Notes: generated by a model not told the origin, from the sequence alone. Numbered from the stretch's first letter, positions 18,559 to 28,736 are shown. The stretch: DNA of 64,000 bases from Halomonas smyrnensis AAD6 (GCF_000265245.1 NZ_AJKS02000004.1:99449-163448); one strand, 5' to 3'. Made by a program: numbers and translations.

Positions 18559-18903
18559 ATGACGTTCAAGACACTCGCCATCGGCATCACCCTGGCCTGC
18601 AGTTCACTGAGCGCGGGCACTCTGCTGGCCGATACCGCGGCCGAGGCCAGCGCCGGTGCCCGGCTGTCGGCCTCGCACCATGACGTGCGCGTCGGCGCCG
18701 ATACCGACAGTGGCCTCGCGACCGAACGTGGCCGGGCCGACCGCGAGGCGGGAGAGGCCTCGCGTCGCTCGGGCGAACATCATGAGCGGGCCTCGGAAAC
18801 GGTGCATGACGCCACGGATCGGGTGGAGCGGCAGCTGGCGCAGCGCCACGATCGGGCCACGACCGCCGTGGAGGATGCCACGCATCGCGACGTTCGGCGC
18901 TGA
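18559..18903 (+). CDS. small exported protein of unknown function
   Basis: 114 residues from an ATG with a strong AAGGAGG ribosome site. The signal peptide is MTFKTLAIGITLACSSLSAG..., with probable cleavage after LLA near residue 24. The mature part (about 90 residues) has no Cys, is highly charged, and is rich in Ala, Arg, Asp and His. It carries a helical heptad-like stretch (REAGEASRRSGEHHERASE, VHDATDRVERQLAQRHD, AVEDATHRD). I recognise no family. It is probably an extended alpha-helical periplasmic protein. A sigma54-type promoter with paired palindromes lies upstream and a terminator downstream, so it is likely a single-gene, conditionally expressed unit. Confidence 0.75.
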   Translation: MTFKTLAIGITLACSSLSAGTLLADTAAEASAGARLSASHHDVRVGADTDSGLATERGRADREAGEASRRSGEHHERASETVHDATDRVERQLAQRHDRATTAVEDATHRDVRR

Positions 18904-18937
18904 GTCCGAGCCGCCGCGCGTCGCGGCCGGAATGCAC

Positions 18938-18965
18938 GACGCCCGGGCCGCAGGGCCCGGGCGTC
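18938..18965. terminator. Bidirectional terminator between convergent genes
   Basis: GACGCCCGGGCC (18938-18949), loop GCAG, GGCCCGGGCGTC (18954-18965). It lies between the stop of the small exported protein (plus) and the stop of the aminotransferase (minus). T-runs are lacking, so efficiency is uncertain. Confidence 0.6.
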
Positions 18966-18989
18966 GCGTGTCCGAACGGCGTCAGCCGG

Positions 18990-20180
18990 TCAGTCGTTGA
19001 CCGCGGCGATCGCCTTGGCCAGGTAGGGCAGGTTCTCGTGGGAGAAGCCGGCCACGTTGGCACGGCCTGAGCGCACCATGTAGATGCTGAACTCGTCGCG
19101 CAGGCGGTCCACCTGTTCCGGCGTCAAGCCGGTGTAGGAGAACATGCCGCGCTGCTCGGCCACGTGGGCGTACTTCTCGTCCAGGCCGTAGGGCTTCAGG
19201 GCCTCGACGAAATCGCGACGCAGGGTGTTGATGCGGTCGCGCATCTCGGTGAGCTCCTCGCGCCAGATGGCGGTCAGCTCGTCGGAGTGCAGGATCTCGG
19301 AGACGATGGCGCCGCCGTGGGCCGGCGGGTTGGAGTAGTTCTCGCGGGCGACGATGGCCACCTGGGAGCGAACGTTCTCCATCTGCTCGGCGTTCCTGGC
19401 GACCATGATCAGGCAGCCGGTCCGCTCGCAGTAGATGCCGAAGTTCTTGGAGCAGGAGCTGGTGATGATCACCTCGTCGAGGTTCTCGGCCAGCAGGCGC
19501 GGCGCGAAGGCGTCCTCGTCCAGGCCCTCGCCGAAGCCCTGGTAGGCGAAGTCTACCAGCGGCAGCAGCTTGCGCTCCTTGAGCACCTCCAGCACCTGTT
19601 TCCACTGATCCTGGGACAGGTCGAAGCCGGTCGGGTTGTGGCAGCAGGCGTGCAGCAGCACCACGTCGCCCTCGGGGATCTGCTTCAGGGCCCCGAGCAT
19701 GCCGTCGAAGTCGAGACGGTTGTCGGCGTCGACGTAGGGGTACTTGTGCAGGGTGAGGCCGGCCGCCGGGAAGATGCCGAGGTGGTTCGGCCAGGTCGGA
19801 TCGCTGACCCAGACGTCCTTGCCGGGCAGCTGGGTGGCGATGAAGTCCGCCGCCAGGCGCAGCGCGCCGGTGCCGCCGGGAGACTGGGTCGCGCTGGCGC
19901 GGCCGGCCTCGAGCACCGGGGAGCCCTGGCCGAATACCATTGGCAGCACCACGTCGCCGTAGGCCGGAGCGCCGTGAGAACCGATGTAGGTCTTGGTGGT
20001 CTCGTTGTTGAGCAGCAGGGCCTCGGCTTCCTTGACCGCGCGCATCACCGGGGTGTTGCCCTGGGCATCACGATAGACGCCGACGCCGAGATCGACCTTC
20101 TGAGGGTTGGTGTCCTTCTTGAAGGCCTCGATGAGCCCGAGGATGGCATCCCCGGGAACCCGCTCAATCTGTTCGAACAT
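18990..20180 (-). CDS. phhC: aromatic amino acid aminotransferase (PhhC/TyrB type)
   Basis: A class I PLP aminotransferase of 396 residues. MFEQIERVPGDAILGLIEAF and the GVGVYRDAQGNTPVM segment are typical of the AspC/TyrB group. The PLP lysine is in SSCSKNFGIYCERTG (K245), with HNPTGFD (Asn for PLP) and the C-terminal substrate Arg in SIYMVRSGRANVAG. The gene follows phhB with no spacer (TAA then ATG), so it is the third gene of a phhABC operon and probably transaminates tyrosine to 4-hydroxyphenylpyruvate. An AspC-type aspartate activity cannot be excluded from sequence alone. Confidence 0.88.
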   Translation of the reverse strand: MFEQIERVPGDAILGLIEAFKKDTNPQKVDLGVGVYRDAQGNTPVMRAVKEAEALLLNNETTKTYIGSHGAPAYGDVVLPMVFGQGSPVLEAGRASATQSPGGTGALRLAADFIATQLPGKDVWVSDPTWPNHLGIFPAAGLTLHKYPYVDADNRLDFDGMLGALKQIPEGDVVLLHACCHNPTGFDLSQDQWKQVLEVLKERKLLPLVDFAYQGFGEGLDEDAFAPRLLAENLDEVIITSSCSKNFGIYCERTGCLIMVARNAEQMENVRSQVAIVARENYSNPPAHGGAIVSEILHSDELTAIWREELTEMRDRINTLRRDFVEALKPYGLDEKYAHVAEQRGMFSYTGLTPEQVDRLRDEFSIYMVRSGRANVAGFSHENLPYLAKAIAAVND

Positions 20181-20519
20181 TTACGTCGCTACCTCGTCGG
20201 TTCTGGCGGCTAGGATGAAATCGTTTTTGTGCAGGCCCTTCATCTCGTGGGACCACCAGGTCACGGTGACCTTGCCCCACTCGGTCAGCAGGGCCGGGTG
20301 GTGACCCGCTTCCTCGGCGATCTCGCCGACCCGGTTGGTGAACGCCAGGGCCTGCCGAAAGTTGCGGAACGTGAAGATCCGCTCCAGCTGCATGATGCCA
20401 TCGCGCTCGACGATCTGCCACTCGGGGATATTGCCGCGATACTGCTCGATCTCGCTCTCGGTGACGTGGGGGGCGTCCCAGCTGCAGGCTTCGCACTGCT
20501 GTTCGGAAAGCTCGCTCAT
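20181..20519 (-). CDS. phhB: pterin-4a-carbinolamine dehydratase
   Basis: PhhB dehydrates the 4a-hydroxypterin released by phenylalanine hydroxylase so the pterin cofactor can be recycled. It has 112 residues. The active-site signature is [21 protein letters not shown], with the paired histidines. [21 protein letters not shown] precedes it. The start is the ATG at 20519 (MSELSEQQC), with a downstream overlap-free junction to phhC. An N-terminal extension to 20588 is possible but has no homologous look. Confidence 0.94.
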   Translation of the reverse strand: MSELSEQQCEACSWDAPHVTESEIEQYRGNIPEWQIVERDGIMQLERIFTFRNFRQALAFTNRVGEIAEEAGHHPALLTEWGKVTVTWWSHEMKGLHKNDFILAARTDEVAT

Positions 20520-20615
20520 GATGGCTCCTCGTAGGCGTATTGTGGTGGATGTGGGATATGTCATGGTGATGATCGGCCGCCGATGCAAGGGGGCCGACCG
20601 CGCTGCTGGCGTGTA

Positions 20616-21446
20616 TCAGGCGCTGGCCGCCTCGGTCTCGGCGGGTTTGGGCTTCGGCGGAAAGCGCGGCTCGAACAGCCCGAGTGCCATGGCCTCGTGA
20701 ACCATGGCCATGATGTCGCGGCCGGCCAGCTCGTGCAGCGTCTCCAGACTATCCAGTACATAGTAGAGCGGCTGGAGGATGTCGATCCGGTAGGGCGTGC
20801 GCAGCGCGTCCAGCGGATCGAAGGGCGCATGCACGGGGGCGTCGGACAGGGCATGCAGGGTCTCCTTGGGCGAGGAGATGATGCCGCCGCCGTAGACGCG
20901 CCGGCCCGCGGGGGTATCGACCAGGCCGAATTCCACGGTCATCCAGTACAGCCGGGCCAGGTAGACACGCTCCTTGGGCTTGGCTTCGAGGCCCAGGCGG
21001 CCGTAGGTGGCGGTGAATTCGGCGAAGGCCGGATTGGTGAGCATCGGGCAGTGGCCGAAGATCTCGTGGAAGATGTCCGGCTCCTGCAGGTAGTCCAGCT
21101 CCTCCGGCGTGCGAATGAAGGTGGCCACCGGGAAGCGGCGATTGGCCAGCAGCTCGAAGAAGGTGTCGAAGGGAATCAGTGCCGGCACCTGGGCGGTTTC
21201 CCAGCCGGTGGCGTCGCGCAGCACGGCGTCGACCTCGGCGAGCTGGGGGATGCGCTCGATGGGCAGCGCCAGGCGCTCCATGCCGTCGAGATATTCCTGG
21301 CAGACGCGGCCCGGCAGCAGCTCGACCTGACGCTCCATCAGCGTGCGCCAGGTGGCGTTTTCCTGCTCGCTCCAGGCGATATGGCCGTTGGCGTCCGGCA
21401 TTCTGGCCTGATAGGCGGTCTTCTTGGGGGCGCTTTGAGCCTTCAT
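20616..21446 (-). CDS. phhA: phenylalanine 4-monooxygenase
   Basis: PhhA hydroxylates phenylalanine to tyrosine using O2 and a reduced pterin. The non-haem iron ligands are visible: His127 and His132 in HEIFGHCP and Glu172 in YWMTVEFGL. Other signatures are FIRTPEELDYLQEPDIFHEI and GGGIISSPKETLHAL. I chose ATG 21446 (MKAQSAP), which has GGGAGC upstream; the frame extends five codons further. The protein is 276 residues, the usual bacterial length without a regulatory domain. It heads phhABC and is divergent from phhR. Confidence 0.96.
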   Translation of the reverse strand: MKAQSAPKKTAYQARMPDANGHIAWSEQENATWRTLMERQVELLPGRVCQEYLDGMERLALPIERIPQLAEVDAVLRDATGWETAQVPALIPFDTFFELLANRRFPVATFIRTPEELDYLQEPDIFHEIFGHCPMLTNPAFAEFTATYGRLGLEAKPKERVYLARLYWMTVEFGLVDTPAGRRVYGGGIISSPKETLHALSDAPVHAPFDPLDALRTPYRIDILQPLYYVLDSLETLHELAGRDIMAMVHEAMALGLFEPRFPPKPKPAETEAASA

Positions 21447-21568
21447 GGTTGCTCCCGTCACGGTATTGGAATTGTCATGGCCTCAAGGGGATGACCGCAG
21501 TCTAGGTGGAGCGACGGGGTGAGTGGGGCGTTCAGCGGGCGAACTCGGGCGGCGGGAAGGCGTTTGGT

Positions 21569-21586
21569 TGTAAAGAATACATGACA
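21569..21586. promoter_or_regulatory. TyrR/PhhR box 1
   Basis: TGTAAA GAATAC ATGACA. The left half matches the TyrR consensus TGTAAA-N6-TTTACA perfectly, the right half in three of six positions. It lies in the phhA-phhR intergenic region, about 120 nt upstream of phhA. Confidence 0.5.
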
Positions 21587-21651
21587 GTCGGGGCTCGCGG
21601 AGGGGGTGATGCGGCCAAAGGCGCATGGTATCGGCGTCGCGACGCCCTTAA

Positions 21652-21669
21652 TGTCACGTTATCTTTACA
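21652..21669. promoter_or_regulatory. TyrR/PhhR box 2
   Basis: TGTCAC GTTATC TTTACA. The right half is a perfect match and the left matches in four of six. It is 83 nt from box 1 and 66 nt before the phhR ATG, so it could serve autoregulation of phhR. Confidence 0.55.
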
Positions 21670-21735
21670 GATGAGTCACGCCGGGCTGACGACCTTCTGG
21701 CGGCCCGGTCCGTTTTTTCGACCTGCGAGTCTTTC

Positions 21736-23298
21736 ATGCGCCTGAGATTCCACTGCCAGAACCGCATCGGCATCCTGCGCGATATCGTGGCCCACTTCGC
21801 CGACTACGGGCTCAACGTGGCCCACGGCGAGGTCGGCGGCGAGCACGGCAACGCCATCTACCTGCACGTGCCCAACCTGCTGAACGCCCAGCTGGCCACG
21901 CTCAAGCCCGAGCTCGAGCAGGTGCCCGGGGTGTTCGGCGTGCGCCGGGTCGGCCTGATGCCCAGCGAGCGGCGACACCTCGAGCTCGATGCCCTGCTGT
22001 CGTCGCTGTCGGACCCGGTGATGTCGATCGACATGGAGGGCCACCTGGTGGCGGCCAACCGCGCCGCCGGGCAGCTGCTGGGCGTGCGGGTCGACGAGGT
22101 GCCGGGCCTGTCGCTGGACCGCTACCTGCCCGATCTCGACCTGCCGGAGCTGATCCGCCGCAACAACGCCCGGGTCAACGGGCTGCGGGTCAAGCTGCGC
22201 GACACCGTCTACCTGGCCGACATCTCGCCGCTGCACCGCGAGCAGCAGTCGGACGTGGCCTCGCTGGCCGGCGCCGTGGTCACCCTGCATCGCGCCGATC
22301 GCATCGGCGAGCGCATCTATCAGGTGCAGCGCCAGGAGCTGCGCGGCTTCGAGTCGCTGTTCCAGGCCAGCCCGCGGCTGGAGGCGCTGATCGGCGAGGC
22401 GCGCCGCATGGCGCCGCTGGACGCGCCGCTGCTGATCCAGGGCGAGACCGGCACCGGCAAGGAGCTGCTGGCCCGGGCCTGCCACCTGGCGAGCCCGCGG
22501 GGGCAGGCGCCGTTCATGGCGCTCAACTGTGCGGGGCTGCCGGAATCCATGGCCGAGACCGAGCTGTTCGGCTATGCGCCGGGCGCCTTCGAGGGCGCGC
22601 GACCCGAGGGCAAGCTGGGGTTATTGGAGCTGACCGCCGGCGGCACCATCTTCCTCGACGAGGTGGGCGAGACCAGCCCGCGCATGCAGGTCAAGCTGCT
22701 GCGCTTCCTGCAGGACGGCGGCTTTCGCCGTGTGGGCAGCGACGAGGAGACCTATCTGGACGTGCGGGTGATCTGCGCCACCCAGCAGGACCTGCCGAGC
22801 CTGTGCGCCGAGGGGCGCTTCCGCCAGGATCTCTACCACCGTCTCAACGTGCTGACCCTGGAGGTGCCGCCGCTGCGGGACTGCCTGGACGGCATCCAGG
22901 CGCTGGCGACGCACTTCATCGACCGCGCCGCCACCCAGATCGGCTGCCCGATGCCGCAGCTGTCGCCGGGTGCGGTGGCGCGGCTGTCGGCCTATCACTG
23001 GCCGGGCAACGTACGCCAGCTGGAGAACGTGCTGTTCCAGGCGGTGTCGCTGTGCGAGGGCGGGGTCATCGAGCCGGCGCATCTGCGCCTGCCCGAGGTG
23101 GGCCGGGTACCGGGGCTCGCCGGCATCGATCTCGGCGGCTCGCTGGGCGATATCCTCGGCGAGGTGGAGCGGCGGGTGCTGTCGAGCCTCTATCCGCAGC
23201 ATCCCTCCAGCCGCCAGCTGGCCAAGCGCCTCGGCGTCTCGCATACCACCATCGCCAACAAGCTCAAGCGCCACGGGATCGGCTCGGGGGACGAATGA
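21736..23298 (+). CDS. phhR: TyrR/PhhR aromatic amino acid regulator
   Basis: 520 residues: an N-terminal ACT domain (MRLRFHCQNRIGILRDIVAHF), a PAS domain (about 85-185, VMSIDMEGHLVAANRAAGQLLG), an AAA+ domain with Walker A GETGTGKE (about 237-244) and Walker B GGTIFLDEVGE, and a C-terminal HTH (SSRQLAKRLGVSHTTIANKL). The sigma54-contact loop is GAFEGA rather than GAFTGA. Loss of the Thr is typical of TyrR-type proteins that act at sigma70 promoters. Divergence from phhABC and the two TyrR boxes between them identify it as the local regulator of Phe/Tyr catabolism. Confidence 0.93.
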   Translation: MRLRFHCQNRIGILRDIVAHFADYGLNVAHGEVGGEHGNAIYLHVPNLLNAQLATLKPELEQVPGVFGVRRVGLMPSERRHLELDALLSSLSDPVMSIDMEGHLVAANRAAGQLLGVRVDEVPGLSLDRYLPDLDLPELIRRNNARVNGLRVKLRDTVYLADISPLHREQQSDVASLAGAVVTLHRADRIGERIYQVQRQELRGFESLFQASPRLEALIGEARRMAPLDAPLLIQGETGTGKELLARACHLASPRGQAPFMALNCAGLPESMAETELFGYAPGAFEGARPEGKLGLLELTAGGTIFLDEVGETSPRMQVKLLRFLQDGGFRRVGSDEETYLDVRVICATQQDLPSLCAEGRFRQDLYHRLNVLTLEVPPLRDCLDGIQALATHFIDRAATQIGCPMPQLSPGAVARLSAYHWPGNVRQLENVLFQAVSLCEGGVIEPAHLRLPEVGRVPGLAGIDLGGSLGDILGEVERRVLSSLYPQHPSSRQLAKRLGVSHTTIANKLKRHGIGSGDE

Positions 23299-23906
23299 GT
23301 GTCGCCGGTCGAGGGCGACTGCCGCGCTGGCTGAAGGTGACCTTCACGCTGTGGATGCTGTTCTGGGCGCCTTCGGTGGCGTTACGCATCGGCGTGCAGA
23401 ACTATCTTTGGCTGTGCAACCTGGCCAACTTCCTGCTGCTGGCCGGGCTGTGGGCCGAGAGCCGCCGGCTGGTCTCCATGGCCTGGCTGGCCACGGCGCT
23501 GGTGGGAAGCCTGTGGGCGCTGGATGCCGGCGTCGCCTGGGCCAGCGGCTGGCATCCCATCGGCGGCACCGAGTACATGTTCGATGCCGAGATTCCGCTA
23601 TCGGTGCGACTGCTGTCGCTCTATCACCTGGTGCTGCCGCTGGTGGCCGGTTTCGGCGTCGCGAGGCTCGGCTACGATCGCGTGGCCCTCGCCTGGCAGA
23701 CCGCGCTGACCTGGGCGGCGATCCTCGCCGCCCGGGCGCTGACCGATCCCTCGCGCAACGTCAACTGGGTCGAGGGCCCCTTCGGCGGCGCCCAGGCCTG
23801 GCTGCCGGACGGGCTCTATGTCATCGCGCTGATGCTGGCCTGGCCGCTGGCGCTCTATCTGCCGGTGCATCTGGCGACGCTGTCGCTGATGCGGCGGCGA
23901 GCGTGA
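23295..23906 (+). CDS. integral membrane protein of unknown function
   Basis: 203 residues. The ATG overlaps the phhR stop as ATGA, implying translational coupling to the regulator. Hydrophobic segments are seen at about 17-32, 38-52, 61-78, 104-122, 129-146 and 172-196, giving roughly six spans. Charged or catalytic-looking motifs are few; GWHPIGGTEYMFDAEIPLSVR lies in the largest loop. The segment PLVAGFGVARLGYDRVALAWQT could join helices. I do not recognise the family. Coupling to phhR is suggestive but not proof of a role in aromatic metabolism. Only 4 nt separate it from the convergent recQ gene. Confidence 0.7.
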   Translation: MSVAGRGRLPRWLKVTFTLWMLFWAPSVALRIGVQNYLWLCNLANFLLLAGLWAESRRLVSMAWLATALVGSLWALDAGVAWASGWHPIGGTEYMFDAEIPLSVRLLSLYHLVLPLVAGFGVARLGYDRVALAWQTALTWAAILAARALTDPSRNVNWVEGPFGGAQAWLPDGLYVIALMLAWPLALYLPVHLATLSLMRRRA

Positions 23907-23910
23907 ACGA

Positions 23911-25860
<1,950 letters not shown>

Positions 25861-25917
25861 GGCGGCTCCGGGCGGCGTCGATGAAGCGACAAGGATACAC
25901 GCCATGGGCGGCGATCT

Positions 25918-25934
25918 CGCCCCGCTCCGGGGCG
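25918..25934 (-). terminator. Short GC hairpin after the diguanylate cyclase gene
   Basis: CGCCCCG, loop CTC, CGGGGCG, 10 nt beyond the stop of the minus-strand cyclase gene and ahead of recQ. There is no T-run, so it is weak evidence for termination. Confidence 0.3.
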
Positions 25935-25943
25935 GCCCCGTCG

Positions 25944-26861
25944 TCAGCCGTCGGCCACCACCCGGTTGCGGCCCTGGTGCTTGGCCTTGTAGAGGCTGGC
26001 GTCGGCGCGCTGCAGCAGGGTGTCGCGGGCGTCGCCGACCCGGTGCTCGGTGATGCCGATGCTGACCGTGATCCGCCCGGGGCCGAGGTCGTCGAAGTGG
26101 TGCTCGGCGATGGCCCGGCGCAGGCGCTCGGCCAGCAGGGCGGCGTTTTGCCGGGAGGTCAGCGGCAGCAGCAGGGCGAATTCCTCGCCGCCGAGCCGGG
26201 CCAGCAGGTCCTCCTCGCGCAGCAGCGAGCGGCAGCAGTCGGCCAGCTCGCGCAGCGTGGCATCCCCCTGCAGGTGTCCCCAGGTGTCGTTGATCGCCTT
26301 GAAGTGGTCGATGTCGATCATCATCAGCGACAGCGGGATCGCATGGCGGTTGCTCAGCGAGATTTCCTCGTCGAGCCGGCTCAGCAGCTTGCGCCGGTTG
26401 GCCAGCCCCGTGAGGGTGTCGCTGTCCGACAGCGCCCGCAGGCGCTCCTCCTCGGCGACCTGCTCGCTGACGTCGAGCATCATGCCGTGCCACAGCACGC
26501 CTGTCTCGACCCGCTGCGGCTGGGCGCGCACCGCGATCCAGCGCCATCGCGCTTCCGTGATGACGAAGCGGAACTTGAGAATGATCGGCGAGCCGAAGTG
26601 CGCCGAGCGCTCGATGTTGGCCATCAGGCCGGGATGGTCCGCCTCGTGAATGTGGGCGAGGGCCGGCTCGGCGTTCTCGGCCAGGCGTTCCGGGTCCAGC
26701 TCCAGCAGCTGGATCCCGCTGCCCATCAGCAGGGGGAAATGGAGATGGCCGGTGGCGCTGCGATGCAGCTGAAAGATCAGCCCGGGCAGCTGATCGGCCA
26801 GTTCCAGAACCCTCGACGGTTCCAGCCGTTCCGTGCACGGCGCGACATCGATGGGAGGCAT
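25944..26861 (-). CDS. PAS-GGDEF diguanylate cyclase
   Basis: 305 residues from ATG 26861, preceded by AGGGAAACCCC; a longer frame reaches 27005 but its extra N-terminus lies in the AT-rich promoter region. An N-terminal PAS-like domain (about 20-145; LPGLIFQLHRSATGHLHF, FRFVITEARWRWIAVRAQP) is followed by GGDEF with LTGLANRR, MMIDIDHFKAINDTWGH and an intact GGEEF (224-228). The inhibitory I-site REED (RxxD) lies five residues before GGEEF. It should make cyclic di-GMP with product inhibition. No membrane span is seen. Confidence 0.9.
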   Translation of the reverse strand: MPPIDVAPCTERLEPSRVLELADQLPGLIFQLHRSATGHLHFPLLMGSGIQLLELDPERLAENAEPALAHIHEADHPGLMANIERSAHFGSPIILKFRFVITEARWRWIAVRAQPQRVETGVLWHGMMLDVSEQVAEEERLRALSDSDTLTGLANRRKLLSRLDEEISLSNRHAIPLSLMMIDIDHFKAINDTWGHLQGDATLRELADCCRSLLREEDLLARLGGEEFALLLPLTSRQNAALLAERLRRAIAEHHFDDLGPGRITVSIGITEHRVGDARDTLLQRADASLYKAKHQGRNRVVADG

Positions 26862-27233
26862 GGGGTTTCCCTGTTGGTTCCTGCTGCGTACAGGAGTGTC
26901 TTTGTCGTTGAATGCGTGGCGATCGTCGCGGAGGAGGAGCGCGCCATCATTGTTTTTAATGAAGTGAAATATAATACATTCGTTGCCGTTGACCGACATA
27001 CGCATTGGACGTAGGCCAGACGCTGCGCCTGGTGTAGGAGATTGGCGACAGCGTCGGTGCCTGAAGTGGGCTGGCGAACTGACTCATGTTTGCAGTCAGC
27101 TGGCGGGGCACAAGGGCAGGGAAGCGGGAAACCGGGCGTCGCCGAGGCACCCAAGGATGACGTTGGGATCAGGGAAAACCGTGTGCGGGGAAGTCGCCCG
27201 ATGGAGGGGCGAGCCTGTCAGCCTTGGATTCTA
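26862..27233. other. Gene-free stretch with AT-rich promoter-like patch
   Basis: 26940-26985 is AT-rich for this genome and reads, on the minus strand, ATGTATTATATTTCACTTC, a plausible -10 region for the diguanylate cyclase gene. From 27006 to 27233 I find no convincing coding frame, tRNA or hairpin terminator. Several GGA trinucleotides occur but no clear small RNA. The cfa-derived repeats begin at 27234. Confidence 0.4.
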
Positions 27234-27549
27234 CCTCGGCGCCTGTCTCCTCGTCGGCGTGTTCTTCATCAGCGCGGTGCGTCGTAGCGTCCCTCCCGGC
27301 CTTTCGAGAATACCACCTGCCACAGCGGCAGATGGCGGGCGCGGAAGGCGCCGGCGCAGCTGGTCAGGCCCCGCAGGAGCCAGAACATGCGCCTCGGCGC
27401 CTGTCTCTTCACGGCGTGTTCTTTAATCAGTGCGGTGCGTCGTAGCGTCCCCTCCGGCCTTTCGAGAATACCACCTGCCACAGCGGCAGATGGCGGGCGC
27501 GGAAGGCGCCGGCGCAGATGGCGAGGCCCCGCAGGAGCCGGAACATGCG
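27234..27549 (-). repeat. Two decayed tandem copies of the cfa 3' end (158-bp period)
   Basis: The sequence from CCTCGGCGCC recurs at 27234, 27392 and 27550, exactly 158 nt apart. The third copy overlaps the true 3' end of cfa. On the minus strand each copy encodes a version of the Cfa tail: AGAFRARHLPLWQVVFSKG then GRYDAP and a stop. Compared with cfa, the two copies share a 12-nt GC-rich segment where cfa has 6 nt, so they differ by whole codons. They also share the CGGCAGATGG variant. 158 is not a multiple of 3, so the copies cannot extend the protein; they lie in the 3' untranslated region of cfa. Confidence 0.85.
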
Positions 27550-27584
27550 CCTCGGCGCCTGTCTCTTCATCGGCGTGTTATTCA

Positions 27585-28736
27585 TCAGCGCGGTGCGTCG
27601 TAGCGTCCCTCCCGGCCTTTCGAGAATACCACCTGCCACAGCTGCAGATTGCGGGCGCGGAAGGCGCCGGCGCAGATGGCGAGGTAGTAGCGGAACATGC
27701 GCCGGGTGCGTTCGTTGTAGCGGTCGGCGATCTCGTCCCAGTGGGCGTCGAAGTTCTCGAGCCAGGCCATCAGGGTGCGGTCGTAGTCGGCACCGAAATT
27801 CTGCCAGTCCTCCATCAGCAGGTGCTCCTCGCTGGCCTGGGCGATGTGCCGGGCGGAGGGCAGCACGCCGTTGGGGAAGATGTAGCGGTTGATCCAGGGG
27901 TCGGCGCTGATATGAGAGGTGTTGGAGCCGATGGTGTGCAGCATGAACAGGCCGTCGGCGGGCAGCAGGCGATCCACGGTCTCGAAGTAGGTCGCGTAGT
28001 TGCGATGGCCGACGTGCTCGAACATGCCGATGGACACCACGCGATCGAACTGGCCCTCGAGCTCGCGGTAGTCCTCGAGCAGGATCTCGACCGGCAGCCC
28101 CTCGCAGCGCCGGCGGGCCAGCTCCGCCTGCTCCCTGGAGATGGTGATACCGGTGACCGCGACCCCGTGATGTCGCGCGGCGTGTTCGGCGAAGCTGCCC
28201 CAGCCGCAGCCGATGTCCAGCACCCGCATGCCGGGCTCCAGCTCGAGCTTGCGGCAGGCGAGCTCGAGCTTGGCGTGCTGCGCCTCCCGCAGGCCGCCGG
28301 CGTCCTTCCAGTAGCCGCAGGAGTAGCACATGGTCTCGTCCAGCATGCGCTCGAAGAGGTCGTTGCCGAAGTCGTAGTGGGCCTCGCCGACGATATGGGC
28401 GCGGGCGCGGCTCTGGAGGTTGAAGAAACCGGACTGCAGGCGATACATCAGCCGTTCCGACCTGGACTGGGCATGTTCGCCCAGGCCATGGCGCAGCAGC
28501 CGGTGGGCCAGTTCGTCGATGTGTTCGCACTCCCACCAGCCGTCCATGTAGGCCTCGCCGAGCCCCAGGGTGCCCTGGTGCAGAACCCGAGAGAAGAAGT
28601 CGGGGTGGTAGACGCGGATGTCCGCGGGGGCCGAGCCGTTGAGGGCGATGCCGGAGCCGTCGAGCAGCTTCTCGAAGACGCGTCGGGCTCGGGTGTCGGG
28701 CAGGGCGATGGGGCCGAGACGTGGGTCGCTGGTCAT
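27585..28736 (-). CDS. cfa: cyclopropane-fatty-acyl-phospholipid synthase
   Basis: Cfa transfers a methylene from SAM to cis double bonds of membrane phospholipids, commonly in stationary phase or under osmotic or acid stress. It has 383 residues. The SAM-binding motif is RVLDIGCGWGSFAEHAA (about 171-187), with VVSIGMFEHVGHRNYATYF and the C-terminal RNLQLWQVVFSKG. ETMCYSCGYWK (135-144) is the conserved bicarbonate-site region. ATG 28736 has AGGAGG upstream. Two partial copies of its 3' end lie downstream. Confidence 0.95.
   Translation of the reverse strand: MTSDPRLGPIALPDTRARRVFEKLLDGSGIALNGSAPADIRVYHPDFFSRVLHQGTLGLGEAYMDGWWECEHIDELAHRLLRHGLGEHAQSRSERLMYRLQSGFFNLQSRARAHIVGEAHYDFGNDLFERMLDETMCYSCGYWKDAGGLREAQHAKLELACRKLELEPGMRVLDIGCGWGSFAEHAARHHGVAVTGITISREQAELARRRCEGLPVEILLEDYRELEGQFDRVVSIGMFEHVGHRNYATYFETVDRLLPADGLFMLHTIGSNTSHISADPWINRYIFPNGVLPSARHIAQASEEHLLMEDWQNFGADYDRTLMAWLENFDAHWDEIADRYNERTRRMFRYYLAICAGAFRARNLQLWQVVFSKGREGRYDAPR

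Noticed and set aside
21447..21735. Sigma54 promoter for phhA
   Set aside because: No GG-N10-GC element of acceptable quality is seen on the minus strand, and PhhR lacks GAFTGA.
27006..27233. Structured small RNA
   Set aside because: Several GGA motifs are present but I found no convincing stem, terminator or match to a known RNA class.
27234..27704. Phage or genomic-island attachment site at cfa
   Set aside because: Repeated 3' ends can mark integration, but there is no integrase, island cargo or composition change beside the array.
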